Below are positions 34,679 to 47,504 of a stretch of DNA of 64,000 nucleotides, in pieces. Source of the stretch: Macrotrachela quadricornifera. Lineage: Eukaryota; Rotifera; Eurotatoria; Philodinida; Philodinidae. The stretch is from positions 210,155-274,154 of the forward strand of contig JAJEKB010020322.1 in the NCBI GenBank assembly GCA_022393335.1, read 5' to 3'. The stretch's first letter is position 1. Each line of letters opens with the position of its first letter. Under the pieces are notes generated by a model. The model saw only the letters and a program-made list of their open reading frames with translations, was not told the DNA's origin and searched no databases. The position numbers were made by a program, and so were the translations under genes.

Positions 34679-35901
34679 CTAATATGAATCCAAATCGATA
34701 TTGAATTTTCGCACTAGATGATTGCCGTATTCGCCGACATAGAGATTACCGTCTCGATCGAAAGACAAACCCACTGGTCTATCGAACTGATTTGTTTGCC
34801 TTCCGTTGTTGTTTGCGCCCACAACAAGACTTCCCTGTAGCTCGTCTTTGCGCCAACGCATTATTCGGTCATTCCCACAATCAGCCACATAGATTGTGCC
34901 CAAGTTGTCGACGACGACGCCTTGAGGAGATGATAATTGTGTAAGATCAGCACCTCGACCTCTACCACCAGCCACAATAATGCCTTCTCTTGCACCTTCT
35001 AACCACTTCATGACACGATGATTACAGTAGTCTGACACGTACACAGAATAATTCTGATCGACAAAAACGTGTGTTGGATAATTCAGCTGATCGAGACGAT
35101 CACCTTTTCCATTACCGCCCGCTACTACTGTGCGACTAAAGTCTCCCATTCGCCATCGAATGACATTATTTCTTCCACAGTCACAGACGTAGAGAAATCC
35201 TCGATCGTCCATCGTCAAACCTCGGCAGTAAATGTCTGAGATGATCATTTGTCCGCTTGTACCACCAGAAAGAGGCCATTGCATCACTCGATTGTTCAAT
35301 CCGTCGCAGATAATGAGATTTTTCGCTCTGTCAACAATCACATCTGTTGGATAATTAAGTTGGTCCATTCGATCTCCTTTTCCATTGCCACCGGCAATAA
35401 CTTGACCACTCTTTCCTCCACTCTTCCATTTTACAATACGTTGATTCTCGGAGTCGGCGATGTAAACAGTTTGATCATCATCAACAAACAAACCTTGTGG
35501 AAGATATAATTGATTTAACTCCCGGCCTCGTCCATTGTTTCCAGCCACAGTGAAACCATTCTGTGCCCATCTAGCATTGACACGAATATTACTACCGCGG
35601 GGCAGTCCTAGAAATAAACGAAAGCTCATAGTAACAGGTTGATCATTAACGGTTCTAGTAGGCATCGATTTCAAACATTCATTTTTTAGCTTCTCCGTTT
35701 TTCTACAACCCATAATGTAACAGACGAAATAAGAGTACATAAGATTTATTTAAAAGAATTCATTTAATTCTAAAAGTAACCACAAAATTTCTCTTACTTC
35801 GTCATAATCAATGTTGAAAACCTTTTCTAAAACTCACTTGATTTATCACCAGACATTGTTCTTTTGCGTTCGACTGGCGTTTGAAGCAGTTGAATATTCA
35901 T
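34679..35901 (-). CDS. NHL-repeat six-bladed propeller protein 1
   Basis: Preferred model: exon 1 at 35901-35838 (MNIQLLQTPVERKRTMSGDK then S, donor GTGAG) and exon 2 at 35607-34679 (acceptor TTTCTAG), phase 1 on both sides, giving about 330 residues. An unspliced alternative starts at 35740 (353 codons). Six NHL blades follow, each with V-A-G-G-N-G-K-G, a D-Q-L-N-Y-P-T turn, VDxxxxVYVxD and NHRVMKW. The frame is intact throughout. The third blade (CRGLTMDDRGFLYVC) is shortened and has Cys pairs. NHL propellers are binding platforms; no catalytic residues are evident and no signal peptide or membrane segment is visible in this model. The ligand is unknown. Confidence 0.8.
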
Positions 35902-36530
35902 ATTTGTTAGTCGACAATAATTAGTTCAATTGAAGAAAATAGCCAAATTCAAAGTTAAGCTAAGCGGAAGACCTTCTTGAGGTAAAGTATAAGCAGTCTA
36001 CAACGTGAAACTACCTGGTGAAAGATATTCTAAGAAAAATTCAGATTAATAGATTAATTGTGATTGTAAACATATTTCGTTGCGTTTTTTCCCGAAACAA
36101 GCGTTTTTCGAAATAATTCGGTTAAAATTGACTATTATCTCTGAATTAAAGATATTAATCAAATATGCTCTAACCCACCACGACTGCAGCTTAAAACGAA
36201 GATATTATCAATCGACAGAGCTTAAAATTCTACATTCGTAAGATCTTACACCAAGTCATTTCCTTTAAAAATTTTTCCAATAAAAGAAACAAATATCATT
36301 TCGATGGATCCACTCTTGAGTGGCTTGATGTGGGATCTTACGAATGCAGAATATCAAGATCGACCGATTAATAATATCTTCGGATTGAGCCGCGATCGGA
36401 CTGGTTTTGGGCGTATTTTATTAATAATCTTATCAATCTCAGTCATTATCGGGAGAGTTTTCAACATAGCAGATACAGAGGTGGAACCGATCGAGTTTTT
36501 TATGATAGATGCTAGTGCCATTGCTATCTT
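35902..36530. other. spacer, nothing recognised
   Basis: Upstream side of NHL gene 1. No promoter element can be named. A 93-codon plus-strand ORF from 36304 runs into the palindrome and is probably fortuitous. Confidence 0.4.
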
Positions 36531-37152
36531 ACGAGGGAAGGTCCGGAGGTGTCCAACGAGTCTAGAGCCCATCTTTTGGCTTTAAGTAGACATTGATGAG
36601 GTATGAAAAATCCCCAAAAGGATACGTTCTCTTATGTCTTCCTTCCAGAGTTATAACTGTTTTAGTATAATTTCAGCCTATAGCTCGGTACGAACTAACA
36701 AGTCAAGTGACATTATTTCGAGCTGAAATTCAGCCCACATATAGCTATGCTTATGATTAGAATGCACTAATAATTTCAGCTGAAAAGAATGTTCCCTTCA
36801 TGAGATATTGAATTTCCAAAAAAACATGATCTTCACGCTTCTTTCAAAGGATAAGAATTAGTGTTGTGAATTCAATATCTCATAAAGGGAACATTCTTTT
36901 CAGCTGAAATTTTTAGTGCATTCTAATTATAAGCATAGCTATATGTGGGCTGAATTTCAGCTCGAAATAATGTCACTTGACTTGTTAGTTCGTACCGAGC
37001 TATAGGCTGAAATTATACTAAAACAGTTATAACTCTGGAAGGAAGACATAAGAGAACGTATCCTTTTGGGGATTTTTCATACCTCATCAATGTCTACTTA
37101 AAGCCAAAAGATGGGCTCTAGACTCGTTGGACACTTCGGGACCGTTCCTCGT
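36531..37152. repeat. near-perfect palindrome, two ~284-bp arms
   Basis: The left arm (36531-36815) and right arm (36870-37152) are reverse complements with only a few differences. Examples are GTCCAACGAGTCTAGAGCCC against GGGCTCTAGACTCGTTGGAC and TCGGTACGAACTAACAAGTC against GACTTGTTAGTTCGTACCGA. The loop is ~54 bp. The high identity implies a recent origin or arm-to-arm gene conversion. No ORF spans it and no TSD was resolved. Confidence 0.85.
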
Positions 37153-37889
37153 TAGTAACAGACATCCACTGGCATATTAGCGTTGAAGAAGACATCTCTG
37201 TATATTTTATAAAAAAGTCACTTAACACGTGCATGGCTGCTAGCATCACAAAAGTTTATAGATTTCTTTCTTCCATTACAGCGTTAATTGAAAAAAAAAG
37301 GTATTGTAGTATTGAGTTTTTATTCTACTGAAAAAATAATAAAATTTATTTTTAATACGAACAGAGTTTGCACACACTATGGCGATTATTAATCATGCAA
37401 AACATCTGATTCATGTTGCTATGGTGTGCAAAAGCATAGTCAATCACTTTTGCTGTTCGCGTAACAGTGAAAGTGTTTTTTGCATAGAGAACAGAGGAAA
37501 GTAAATATTAGATTTTTTTTCACCTATTCGCGATTTGCTTGCTTAATAAAATACTGCGCATTATGGACAGTTCCCCTTGTAGAAGATTTTGGTTAGAATG
37601 ATTATATCAGAAAAAACACATCGATTTTATGAACAACAAACAAAATAAAAATTTATCATAAGATATTTTGTTTTTTAAAACAATATGATATTTATGACGG
37701 GCAACGAGGCCCGTGAGTCTATTGACTGAGGAAACAACACACAAACATCAGTATATATAGCTACGAAGAGAGGAAAGAATATGACCGATATGTAATGTGG
37801 CCGAAAAGTGACTCCATGACCGACATGAGAAACAATGACGGATGAAATCCGTCACAATATTCTCATGAACTTCCCAGGCAGTAAAGACC
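37153..37889. other. spacer with small hairpins
   Basis: No gene. Short perfect stems occur at 37698 (ACGGGCAACGAGGCCCGT) and 37849 (GACGGATGAAATCCGTC). I see no hammerhead core around them. Confidence 0.4.
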
Positions 37890-38010
37890 ATACAAAAATG
37901 CGTTGAAACGCGTTAGAGTTTCGTAATAATGCCATTTCAACGATATTTTAAAGTTAAAACGGAATTATTACGAAATATTTAACGCGTTAAAACGCGTTAC
38001 ATCTATACAA
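37890..38010. repeat. AACGCGTT-word inverted repeat
   Basis: Two half-elements, GCGTTGAAACGCGTTAGAG then TTTCGTAATAAT, and ATTATTACGAAATATTTAACG then CGTTAAAACGCGTT, fold on each other around ~45 bp. The AACGCG word recurs at 38215. It resembles a small member of the word-rich class seen at 4.3, 15.4 and 56.6 kb. Confidence 0.55.
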
Positions 38011-39224
38011 ACGTATTAAAATGCCATTTTTAAAGAAAGTTTAGGAGTCTTTATCCGTTTTCGCAGCACTCTTTTACACGTTATTTTCCGTTCGAAGTTG
38101 TCGATATGTTTTAACGTGATAATTTCACATAAAAAATTCGTTTTATTTATTTATTCTGTAACGAGTTTTAGACCGTTGAAATTTTAGTTGTTATATCTTG
38201 TTTTTTAACAGGATTTAACGCGTTCATACATATATATTACCGCATGAACATTGAAATGCAGAGTTTTCATTTCGAGAAAGTAGGCTTGATTTAGTATTTG
38301 CATAGCGCATACAAAGATATTTATATGTTAAATTGATTTTTGAATAAGATCCAGCTTGTTTATGCTTTGAGATAGAATATTAGAAAAATTTTGTATTTTT
38401 TCTTGAAATCTGAACATACGTCTGTCAAAGACATAAATTTGAAGACTTTCTATTATTTAAAGCAATGAGAGAAAAATAGAATGAGTAAATGTTTTATTCA
38501 GAAAAAGAAATAAAATAGCAGCGAAGAGTTGAAGAAATATTTATGTGAATTCGAAAAGGTTAGGAAATATTTGAAATCCACATATAAAACGTGAATTCTT
38601 ATCAATTCAATATGCAACTTTTTTCTTGATAAATTCAAATTTTAAAGAAACAGTCTCTTGTGACATAAGAAGAGTAGCATCAGCATATAAATCATTAATG
38701 TATTCTATGCCATCTATTTTAAAAGAATCACACTCAATGATTTTCGCTTTGTCAATTATGAATGTGATCTCATCAGTTATTTGTAATTTTACAATACTAA
38801 CGATTATACTGAGATGAAGTGTATTGGATTGATTCAAATAGATTAGTTGAATTATCGACTTGATGCGTATATGAACTATGAATCCAGAATGTTATTTTCT
38901 GATAAAAACATAATAAATTGTGTGTGCGTATTGTTCTTTCTAATAAGTAGTAGTAGCTCTTTCGCGCCGGGTGTCCCATATATGGGACGGTGATATTTTT
39001 GCTAAATATAGATTTCAAAGGAGGGAGATCGTTAAGCGACAGAATCGGCCCCCTATAGGAATATGACTTTTTCTGTGGAAAACTATAAAGTAAGGTGTCA
39101 TAATTTGGTTTTGAGCAAAATCATCTCTACATCGCTTGTTTCTCCCATACCAAGGTCGATTGAGATGTCTAATGATAATGCTATATATAGAGTATAATTT
39201 GCTGACAATAACGACCAGATCATT
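38011..39224. other. spacer with a possible piggyBac-like end
   Basis: A 76-codon minus ORF (38607-38837) is hydrophilic and featureless. At 38962-38993 CTCTTTCGCGCCGGGTGTCC is followed by CATATATGGGAC, resembling piggyBac terminal sequence, but no partner end was found. Confidence 0.35.
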
Positions 39225-39535
39225 ATGTTTAAGGTCTTTATAGTTCAATATGGTTTTCATATCATTCGATAGCAATTTTCATGAGCTACAAAATCATGTA
39301 TAAATATCCGGGGAAACTACTAACCTTGCGAATTTTATACAAGCTTTACAGTCTTTGTATCCCTATATTTATGTAAATTTATGGTAGTTTGTATACTGAA
39401 ACCATGCGTAGATGAAGACTATCTTCAAGTCCGCCACTTTAGTTTTTATATCAATCGATAGCTCTTTTAAAAAGTTACAAAATTATATAAAAATATCCGG
39501 GAAAAAACACTGGCAGCCCATTATTGTCCTAGACA
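39225..39535 (+). repeat. tandem duplication (~220 bp period)
   Basis: ATATCATTCGATAGC, then CTACAAAATCATGTATAAAT and ATCCGGGGAAAC at 39240-39320. It recurs as ATATCAATCGATAGC, TTACAAAATTATATAAAAAT and ATCCGGGAAAAA at 39451-39520. Confidence 0.55.
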
Positions 39536-39674
39536 TACTATTCAAGAGCTCGGATTTTTGGACTTTTGACTAGATATTTAGCTATTTTCTCTTGCAAAAG
39601 TTCCGGCTTTAATGAAAACCAATATCATATTCTGAATCAGCATCAAAAACTAGATATATTTCTATTAGTTTTTG

Positions 39675-40480
39675 CAGTAAAACCTCTCTATAATGAACAC
39701 CAACGGGACCTTGTAAAAAGCGTTCATTATAGGAGGTGTTCATTATATAGAGGTTTTGTATCGAATGGTCTCTTACATGTGCGGACGTCATAATGAACAT
39801 GACAGAGTAATGTCTATGAATTGTCTATGCTACAGCTCAACTAGTGAACGCGGAGTAAAGCAAGTATTCCACCTCCCTATCACATACATCTGCTCAATTC
39901 TTATACAAAATAATTGTTGTTCATCCTCTATTTAGTCACCTTCGATTGAATAAATAGATGAGCGAGTTTGAGATCCAGCCTAGAGACGGAACAATAACAT
40001 CGTGAGCGTTCATTAGTAACAGAAAGGTGAAGTCATCGAGCCATTGCTAGTGTCTCGGTGACATTCAGTGGAGCCTCAGTCAGTTTATCGTTCACTACCT
40101 TGTTTCTACTATCGATATGCTGTCTGTCGCATTGACGATCGGCAAGGATTCGATTGTCCGGAGCAATAGATTCTCATCGCTTCTTGTTTTCTACACACAA
40201 CCATTTTCTTAGATTCAAAGCACCATAAATAAATCGAAATAGCGCAATTTCAACAGGTTTTCGAGTCCTTTTTCTCTTTTTTTCCTAGAAAAAAATGTGC
40301 ATTTTGTCGCATTTTTGTTCATTTTGTAGAGGTTTTCTTTGTCAGAGGGACCTAAAAAAGTGTTCAATGTTCAGAGTTGGGAGGTGTTCATTATGTAGAG
40401 GTTCACTTACAGCAAAAATCAGTCGGGGCGACCAAGAAATCTGTTTAAACAGGAGGTGTTCATTAATGAACGTTTTACTG
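39675..40480. mobile_element. pogo/Tigger-like non-autonomous element (806 bp)
   Basis: The left end CAGTAAAACCTCTCTATAAT and right end (reverse) CAGTAAAACGTTCATTAATG are followed by GAACACC in both. The right flank is TA; the left flank is TG, so one half of a TA duplication may have mutated. Internal copies of GGTGTTCATTAT(A/G)TAGAGGTT repeat the end in both orientations. CAGT-AAACCTC ends are typical of the pogo branch. No transposase ORF remains. Confidence 0.7.
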
Positions 40481-41241
40481 TAATACGATAATAAACTGAG
40501 TTGACAAATATATTAAGTGTACTATGGCAAATTTTGACTTAATAATGCAGTCAAATGTATTATTGCTCATAAAAATAGTCTATAACATGAGTAAAAATTA
40601 TGTGATTTCTAAAAAAAAAGACATGTAGATACCTTTAAAAATTTTAGACAGGTTGGTAAGAAATTATTTATCGCTATCATTTACAATCCTATCAGGAAAC
40701 ATTGTTTCGTCAAAATAACGATGGATTTATTGTGTCTCGCTCGGAAACTTAATATAGCGATCAGACTTACATATATCATTATCTTGCGTAAAACATGATC
40801 TTGCTGAGTAGAAGAAAAGACATTTTACGTATAAATACATGTTGTGCCAATACATGCACCGTTTTGTATGTTACATTCACGTTCGTAGTCATTAATTCTT
40901 CTTCAATTTTTGCAAATATCAATGTTAGTACATGAATAAATTCTGCTTTGAACTATAAATTAAATAGTTCCGATGCAAACTCGTAGTTTTCGAGTGCAAG
41001 AAAGGCCAAAGAGATATTATCATTTGCGAGAACAGAAATATGAGAAGATAAGAATAAAGTGTGCGTTTATATAAAACTCTTATCGAAGTCGACAGGAAAG
41101 TCATGATCAAATAATTATTCGAAATGAATCCAACATTTAAGATGATATTCTTGTTCTTCTTATAACATTGAAAACAAATTGCGTTCGATGTACATATCGT
41201 GAAGCTATTTTTAGGAGAACAACAATTTCATTGTTTCTTTT
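40481..41241. other. upstream region of the ART gene, nothing recognised
   Basis: AT-rich, no motif that can be named as a promoter. Confidence 0.4.
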
Positions 41242-42733
41242 ATGCCAACTACAACTGCCTCATCACATAATACATCTTTTATCAATGATAATGACAATCA
41301 TCTTGAAATATTTAGTCTTATCTGTCTTGACAATAATATCAATCTTCAAAAGTATCAGGATATGCATGGAAAACTTCAGCGTATTATTAATCATATCAAG
41401 GAATTTCATGATGTGGAAGAATGCAAAAACTATATAAAACAAACATCAACATACGATCGATTAATTCTCATTGTTAATGGTCAGTTAGGTCGACAAGTCC
41501 TTCCTTCAATTCATCAATTTCGACAAGTCTCAACAATCTATATCTATTTCGAAGACAGAGAAAACGATAAAAAGTGGGTATCTGAGTTCAGAAAGGTAAA
41601 ATTGTTGTGACAAACTTCATTCATGTTGTTTCATTGTTTTACTTGAAGAGAGTTGTTGTTGAACCCGATAAACTGTTATCTCAAATCAATGAAGATCACA
41701 AAAGACGAATGAAAATAGAAGAATCATTGTGGGTTAGCACACTCTCGATAACTAATAACGGCGGAACGTCAACAACAGCAATTAATGGTCAATTTGCTTT
41801 TTCTCAACTGTTTATAGACTGTCTTCTCCACTTAAAAGTCAATGATATCGATACAAATGAACTTATCTCTTCTTGCGAAAAAGAATACGAAAATAATCAT
41901 GCTGAGCTCGCTAATCTTCGTGAATTTGAAAAGGATTACTCATCTGACAAGGCTTTGCATTGGTGCACTCGTGATTCATTCTTCTATAAAACCTTAAACG
42001 CGGCTTTACGCAAGCGAAATATTCATATGACCTTATTATATCGTTCTTTCATTTCAGACATATATCGTCAGTTGCAGCATTACCAATCAAAGTGTTCTCT
42101 TCGAGTTTATCGAAGTCAATTAATGTCAAGTGATGAATTAGATTATCTACAAAAAAGTATTGGTCAATTCATTTCTTTCAACTAGTAATCAACGACAAAT
42201 AGCTGAGTTCCTCATGGGTGATAAAACTCAACATATGAATTTAGAACGCGTTCTATTTGAAATCGATGCTAATCCTAAAGTTGTCACTACAAAACCATTT
42301 GCTGACATTACTATGTTAAGTCAATTTTGTGAAGAATCAGAAGTACTCTTTATGTTAGATTCGATTTTTCGTTTGAATTCTATTAATCGCGATGATAATC
42401 TAGTATGGAATATTCGAATGTCTTTATGTGGTGATGATGAACATAGTTTAAAACAAGTTCTTGAAGATATGAAAAAACAAAATGATATTGGAGAGACTAA
42501 TCTTTGTATATTGAACAAAGTATTACGGACAATGGGTAAATTTGATCTAGCTAAAAAGTATTATATTCGTTATGTGAATGAACTTTCTGAAAATGATCCA
42601 TTACTTGTTACTGCATATGAAGGCCTTGCTCATATTGCTTCTCAACAAAAGAACTACGAAGAAAGTATGCGATGGCTTTAAAAATTACCAGCTGTTAAAG
42701 AGCGAATACCATCAAATGATATTGTTGAGAAAG
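41242..42733 (+). pseudogene. arginine ADP-ribosyltransferase with TPR-like tail, broken
   Basis: Exon 1 is 41242-41595, then a 53-nt intron (GTAAAA..TTGAAG), then exon 2 is 41649-42733, followed by donor GTAAGA. The N-terminal ~150 residues (LILIVNGQLGRQVLPSIHQF) match the leader domain common in bdelloid ART proteins. The ART domain shows the R of LRVYRSQ (~42100), the S-T-S strand (FLSTSNQRQ, ~42180) and an E-x-E loop within CEESEVLFMLD (~42333), the R-S-E signature of arginine-specific NAD-dependent transferases. A helical tail (AKKYYIRYVN, AYEGLAHIASQQ) looks like TPRs. A frameshift lies near 42170, between the R and S motifs, and TAA at 42679-42681 interrupts the tail where Gln is expected, so this copy is probably inactive. 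The intended substrate is unknown. Confidence 0.8.
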
Positions 42734-43254
42734 GTAAGATAATCATATCAATTTATCACGATAGTTTAAAGGCTACATTATCTATTTTCCGAGTTCAATT
42801 GCAATAATTTTTGTTTCATTTGCAGAATATCAGTTTTATCTAATGAGTTTTCTAATAAAGGCAATATTTTTCGAAGAACAAGTTTGAAATCTATTTAAGT
42901 TGAACTAGAACAACAATGATCTAATATATAAAACGTGAAAAAAGTATTCATTTATCATGAAAATCTTTGTCCATATTTTTATTTATTTTAGCGCGTTATT
43001 AACAGAAATAAATATTTTTATTGATTAATGAAAGTGTTACTATAAATTTCTTCTGTTAACATGATTCTTCTACTATGTCTTGCTTGCAAATGTCATGTTC
43101 TATAATGTATTCTATGAGCACTTGTTGTCATTACTTTTTTATGAGTCAGAATCCTTTCTTAATAATTTTGTAATTACTATTCAAGTAATTGACATTGATA
43201 ACTAGATAATATCTTTTAATTTTACATAATACATATGCCTTTAACTTATTTTAG

Positions 43255-46200
43255 AAACACCATCACTAGAAGGATTGAAAAAATTCGTTCATCGTCATCT
43301 AGATGCTGGAAATCGAAATAAATATTCACGATTTATTATATTTAGATCTAACTTTCTTCGTTTTATCCTTATCATTGGACTTGGAGTATACTGGTTGACA
43401 GTCTCACATGAATATAGTAAGCGATTTGTAAATCTTGATTAACTCTGGCCCATCTATTCATAGCTATCATTATTATCGAAATAAGGTTGAGTAGTATGGA
43501 AAGATTTCTTCGAATTATTTTCATAACGTTTCTTTGTTAGGGAAAATCCAAAATATTATTCCTTCATATGAGTACAAGTCACACAGTCGAAATCTATCCA
43601 ATTTTATTTCTTGATAAAGCAATGTACCAAGTTTATGTTATCATCGTTGCCTATTTGCTCAAATTAATGATAATTAGAAGAAAAATGATCTTATCAGATT
43701 AACTCTTCTGAGAAATATATCTCATGCAATTTTCTAAATGAATACCAACATACTTTCTCTCATATTTTGAATATCATATTGACATACTTCTTTGTATCTA
43801 TTGAAGTCATGATGTATTATTGTCCATAATTAGAGATTATCAAACCGTATCTTTGATTTCACTTCTATAAAACTCTCTTAATAACTTTGAATCCACAAAA
43901 TTTGTCAAAATTTAGTTCTACTTACAATTTTATGAAACCGAGAGTAGTCTTGGTTATTACTACTTGTAAGACTTTGCGATATTATATGTTCATCTAGTTT
44001 TCGAATTCAAAATAAATACAAGAATTATTTTCTTCAAATATATTCTGAATGTATTTTTAAAAAAATGCTTCTTTCATATATACCTTTGTACTTGATATCA
44101 TGATTTAGATAATCATCAATGAAATTGTAATGAACTGTTATTTTTATAATATCTTACGAAATTTTTTAATTTGAAATAGTTATTGAACAAATGAGACAAT
44201 CTTTACTCTCTCATCATATTATTTTCGAACATCTACCAATCGAAAACTTAGTAGCACAGTATAATATCAAATTTCTTTCTAACCGGATAAAACTATGAAT
44301 AGTTCTCTTAAATTTCTCTTCAAACAATCTTTGAGTCTTGTTTCGAAAAACTTATGTTTTATTTCGACGTCGTTGAGAGTTATGTCCAAATTTTTCTACT
44401 ATCGACTTCAAGTCTCAGAATTTTTTCAATATCGTTTTAGCATCTATTATAGATTCTTGTAAGATAATTTTCAGAAACCATTAGCATGATATTACTATCC
44501 TGTTCGGGTGCATATTAAATCCTGCCTCTATCTTCTTTGATCAATTTTAACATGTACTGAACATCTCTTCAAGAATACTATCTTAAAATCCTGTTCGAAT
44601 AGAAATAGACTTCGATGGGTCCCTTGTAATATTGCATATTGGTGCACTCTTCAAAGTCTTGGATTATTCAAGATCCAATTAGTGTAACATATTGTTCCTT
44701 TCTAAAAGTTCACATTTAAAACATCCTCAAAGACTTTGGTGGCCTGCAAAATGGACTCGTCTAATATTGAAAATCCTCTTCCTTATATTCTAGGCTGAAT
44801 ATCGATACTTTTCAAGAATATCTGAAAATAAAAAGCTGTGAAAGCCGAAAATCATTTTAGAGATAGCTAGTTTCTTTTACGAATGTTTCATTGTTAGTGA
44901 GATGCACAGTTGATTCATGAATAATGGATTCTGAATCTACAAATCCATTAGATTAGTTAGTATCCTAGACAATTAGCTTTTCTTCTCTGGATAACATGTA
45001 TTTTGGAAGGCTAGGAATTCTTTATTGCAGTGCAAGAGAACCTTATCTATAATCATCGCCATCTCTTGTGAAGTATTTCGAATAAGATTTAGATTTGTTC
45101 GGTGTATCTTTTTTCCAATATTTTTGATTCGTTACAACTATTTGACAATAAGTGACAGATTTCTTTCTCAACTTCTTCTTTGATAAGAATCAATAATTAG
45201 TGTAATTTTCACTAGATAAAATTCTCAAGAAAAAAAATAACAGGACTAGCATCTTTTAAAAACTTTTTCAAAAAAAGTCTTTCTTTTCCGACAAAGAATT
45301 TTGCTTCTGTTTTTATTTCGATATTCATTAAAAGCTAAAGACCATCTTAAAAGACATTCCCTTTGAAGATGAAAATCTCATTTGTTTTAGCGTATTCTCT
45401 GTTGATGAAAATCTCCGTGATAAAGATGGTGACAACTACTTTTCTTTTTCTTGTTCATTTTGATTCGTTATTCTTGTTATTCTAGCCAGTTTTCGATGAT
45501 CACAGAATGGAGTGACTGTTGCTGGAGGCCACAGATATGGCAATGCCACCAATCAATTAAATAGACCTTTTGGTTTTTTCATGGAAGATGATCAAACGAT
45601 GACCATTGCCGATGAAGATAATATGCGTATTGTGCAATGGAAGATAGGTGATACCAATGGACAAGTAGTAGCTGGCGATCATGGTAAAGGAAATTGATTG
45701 GATCAATTGAATCATCCAACTGATGTGATGCTCGACAAAGAAACCAATAGTCTCATTATTTGTGATCAGAATAATCAACGAATCGTACGATGGTCTCGTC
45801 GTAGTGGCACTACTCAAGGAGAAATCCTCATCGGCAATGTCTCTTGTTACAGATTAGCTATGGATAATCAGAAATATTTCTACTTTTTTAATGTTCGTCA
45901 AGATGCAGTGAGGCGATATCGAATAGGAGACCAGAATGAAACTATCGTAGCTGGTGGTCATGGTCAAGGTGACAAACTCAATCAACTTAACTATCCGATA
46001 GACATCTTTGTCGATCAAGAACAGACTGTCTATGTGGCAGATAGTTATAATCATCGTGTGATGAAATGGGATAAAGGTGCAAAAGAAGGAGTTGTCATCG
46101 CTGGTGGTCATAGTAAAGGAAAGAGTCTTACACAATTATGGCATCCTGAGGGTCTTTTCGTCGATCCACTAGGTACTGTCTATGTCACAGACTCGTGGAA

Positions 46201-46396
46201 CGGTCGAGTGATGCGTTGGCCAAAAGAAGCAAAACAGGGTTCCGTTATTGTAGGTGGAAATGGTGCAGGATCGGAAGCAAATCAATCATACTATCCAAGA
46301 AGTTTGTCCTTCGATCAACATGGTAATCTGTATGTCGCTGACATGTGGAATCATCGTGTTGAACGTTTTTTTTATCACATAAACTCAAAACGATGA
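43255..46396 (+). pseudogene. membrane-anchored NHL propeller protein 2 with two TGA stops
   Basis: Exon 43255-43416 (acceptor TTTTAG, donor GTAAGC) encodes a basic segment, HRHLDAGNRNKYSRF, and one membrane helix (FLRFILIIGLGVYWLTV). After a 2,069-nt intron, exon 45486-46396 starts in the matching phase and encodes six NHL blades (VTVAGGHRYGN, VYVADSYNHRVMKW and so on), ending at TGA 46394-46396. TGA at 45497-45499 replaces the Trp of a (R)WSQNG motif seen in NHL 1 as RWAQNG. TGA at 45695-45697 replaces Arg in GKGN-x-LDQLN. Both are single transitions from TGG and CGA. Topology would be type II with the propeller outside. The 5' exon is unresolved; the first exon here is also in phase with the ART exon upstream. 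Confidence 0.7.
43417..45485 (+). other. 2.07-kb intron of NHL gene 2
   Basis: AT-rich with no exon, RNA gene or repeat recognised. It sits, as in FG-GAP gene 1, between the membrane-helix exon and the propeller exon. Confidence 0.5.
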
Positions 46397-47504
46397 TCAA
46401 TTTGTTTCTGTTGTTTTCTTTCTTCCATAAATAAATCATAACTGAATGAGCAGATTCCTAATGGCGATTTTATTCATATATGCGCACAATCAGAAAGCAC
46501 TTTAGTGGAGCTGTAACGAGCATACACTTAATGCACGGAGAAAACAGACTCAATTCATGCATATCAGTGACGTGTCAAAGAGTGCAGTGCAAATCCGATC
46601 ATGTGCCATAAATATCAAGATGATTTCTGACAGATCTTTTTGGACTCTATCCGGAAGACATTCAAGATAACAAAGTTTACAAGAAGTCTTTTAAATATAT
46701 GACTCGTCACCTTCTTCTTGAGTCTTTTCCTACCACATGAATAAATCAATCTATTTTCATGCCTCGTTTTTCTTTCTTCTCTTCTCAAAGAGCAAATAAT
46801 AATTATTCACTCATTAATGTTAGCCGATGATGATGATAATAAGGCCATGCTATGATAGTAATGACTAAAAATAAAATAAAAGATGCAACAAATAAAATTA
46901 ATTAAAAAATATTGCATATACTCAGAATAGGTTTGAATTTAACAAGAAAAAAGAAAAAAAAATTAATCAAAATACATTACTTGCTTCATTTTATTCAAAT
47001 CATCTTAAAACAAAAAAACAAAATAAAAAATAAAAGAATCGTTCATCTCCTCTAATTTTCTCATATTGATCTAAAAGAAAAGGAAAAAAGTTTAGTTAAA
47101 GATATTTGTTATTCACTTAAGTTCGTTCCAACAACCTTCAAACAAAAGAAAAAACCAATTACAAAAGACCAACGATTATTTTATCGTCATTCTTCTGATC
47201 CAAAAGAGTAAGTAATGCTGATATGTACATTTACTATTAATTATATTTCATGGTTGTATCATCGAGTTGTATTTAAAATATAAACAAAAATAATTCTAAG
47301 TTTAATTTTTTCAAATATTAATTAAACATGTTATCATTGATCATCATCAATGACATGAGTAATCACTTCTAGACAAGAGAAGATAGAAAAATTTACTTAT
47401 GCTATTTTTTTTCTTTTCTTTTCTGTCTACCGTTGTGTGCTCATAACAGAACACGTATATAAAAGAAGGATGTGTAAGAAAAAGAAGGAAAACTTTTTTT
47501 CATA
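46397..47504. other. AT-rich spacer
   Basis: No gene. A possible small exon at 47115-47209 (acceptor-like TTAAG, TKDQRLFYRHSSDPK, donor GTAAGT) has no partner in phase. Confidence 0.35.

Noticed and set aside
37698..37870. Hammerhead ribozyme (known in bdelloid retroelements)
   Set aside because: Small hairpins and CTGA/GAAAC-like words are present, but no CTGATGA core with a stem II and GAAA in the right arrangement could be built.
38607..38837. 76-codon minus-strand ORF as a gene
   Set aside because: No motif, no splice context, and an antisense ORF of similar length; length expected by chance in AT-rich sequence.
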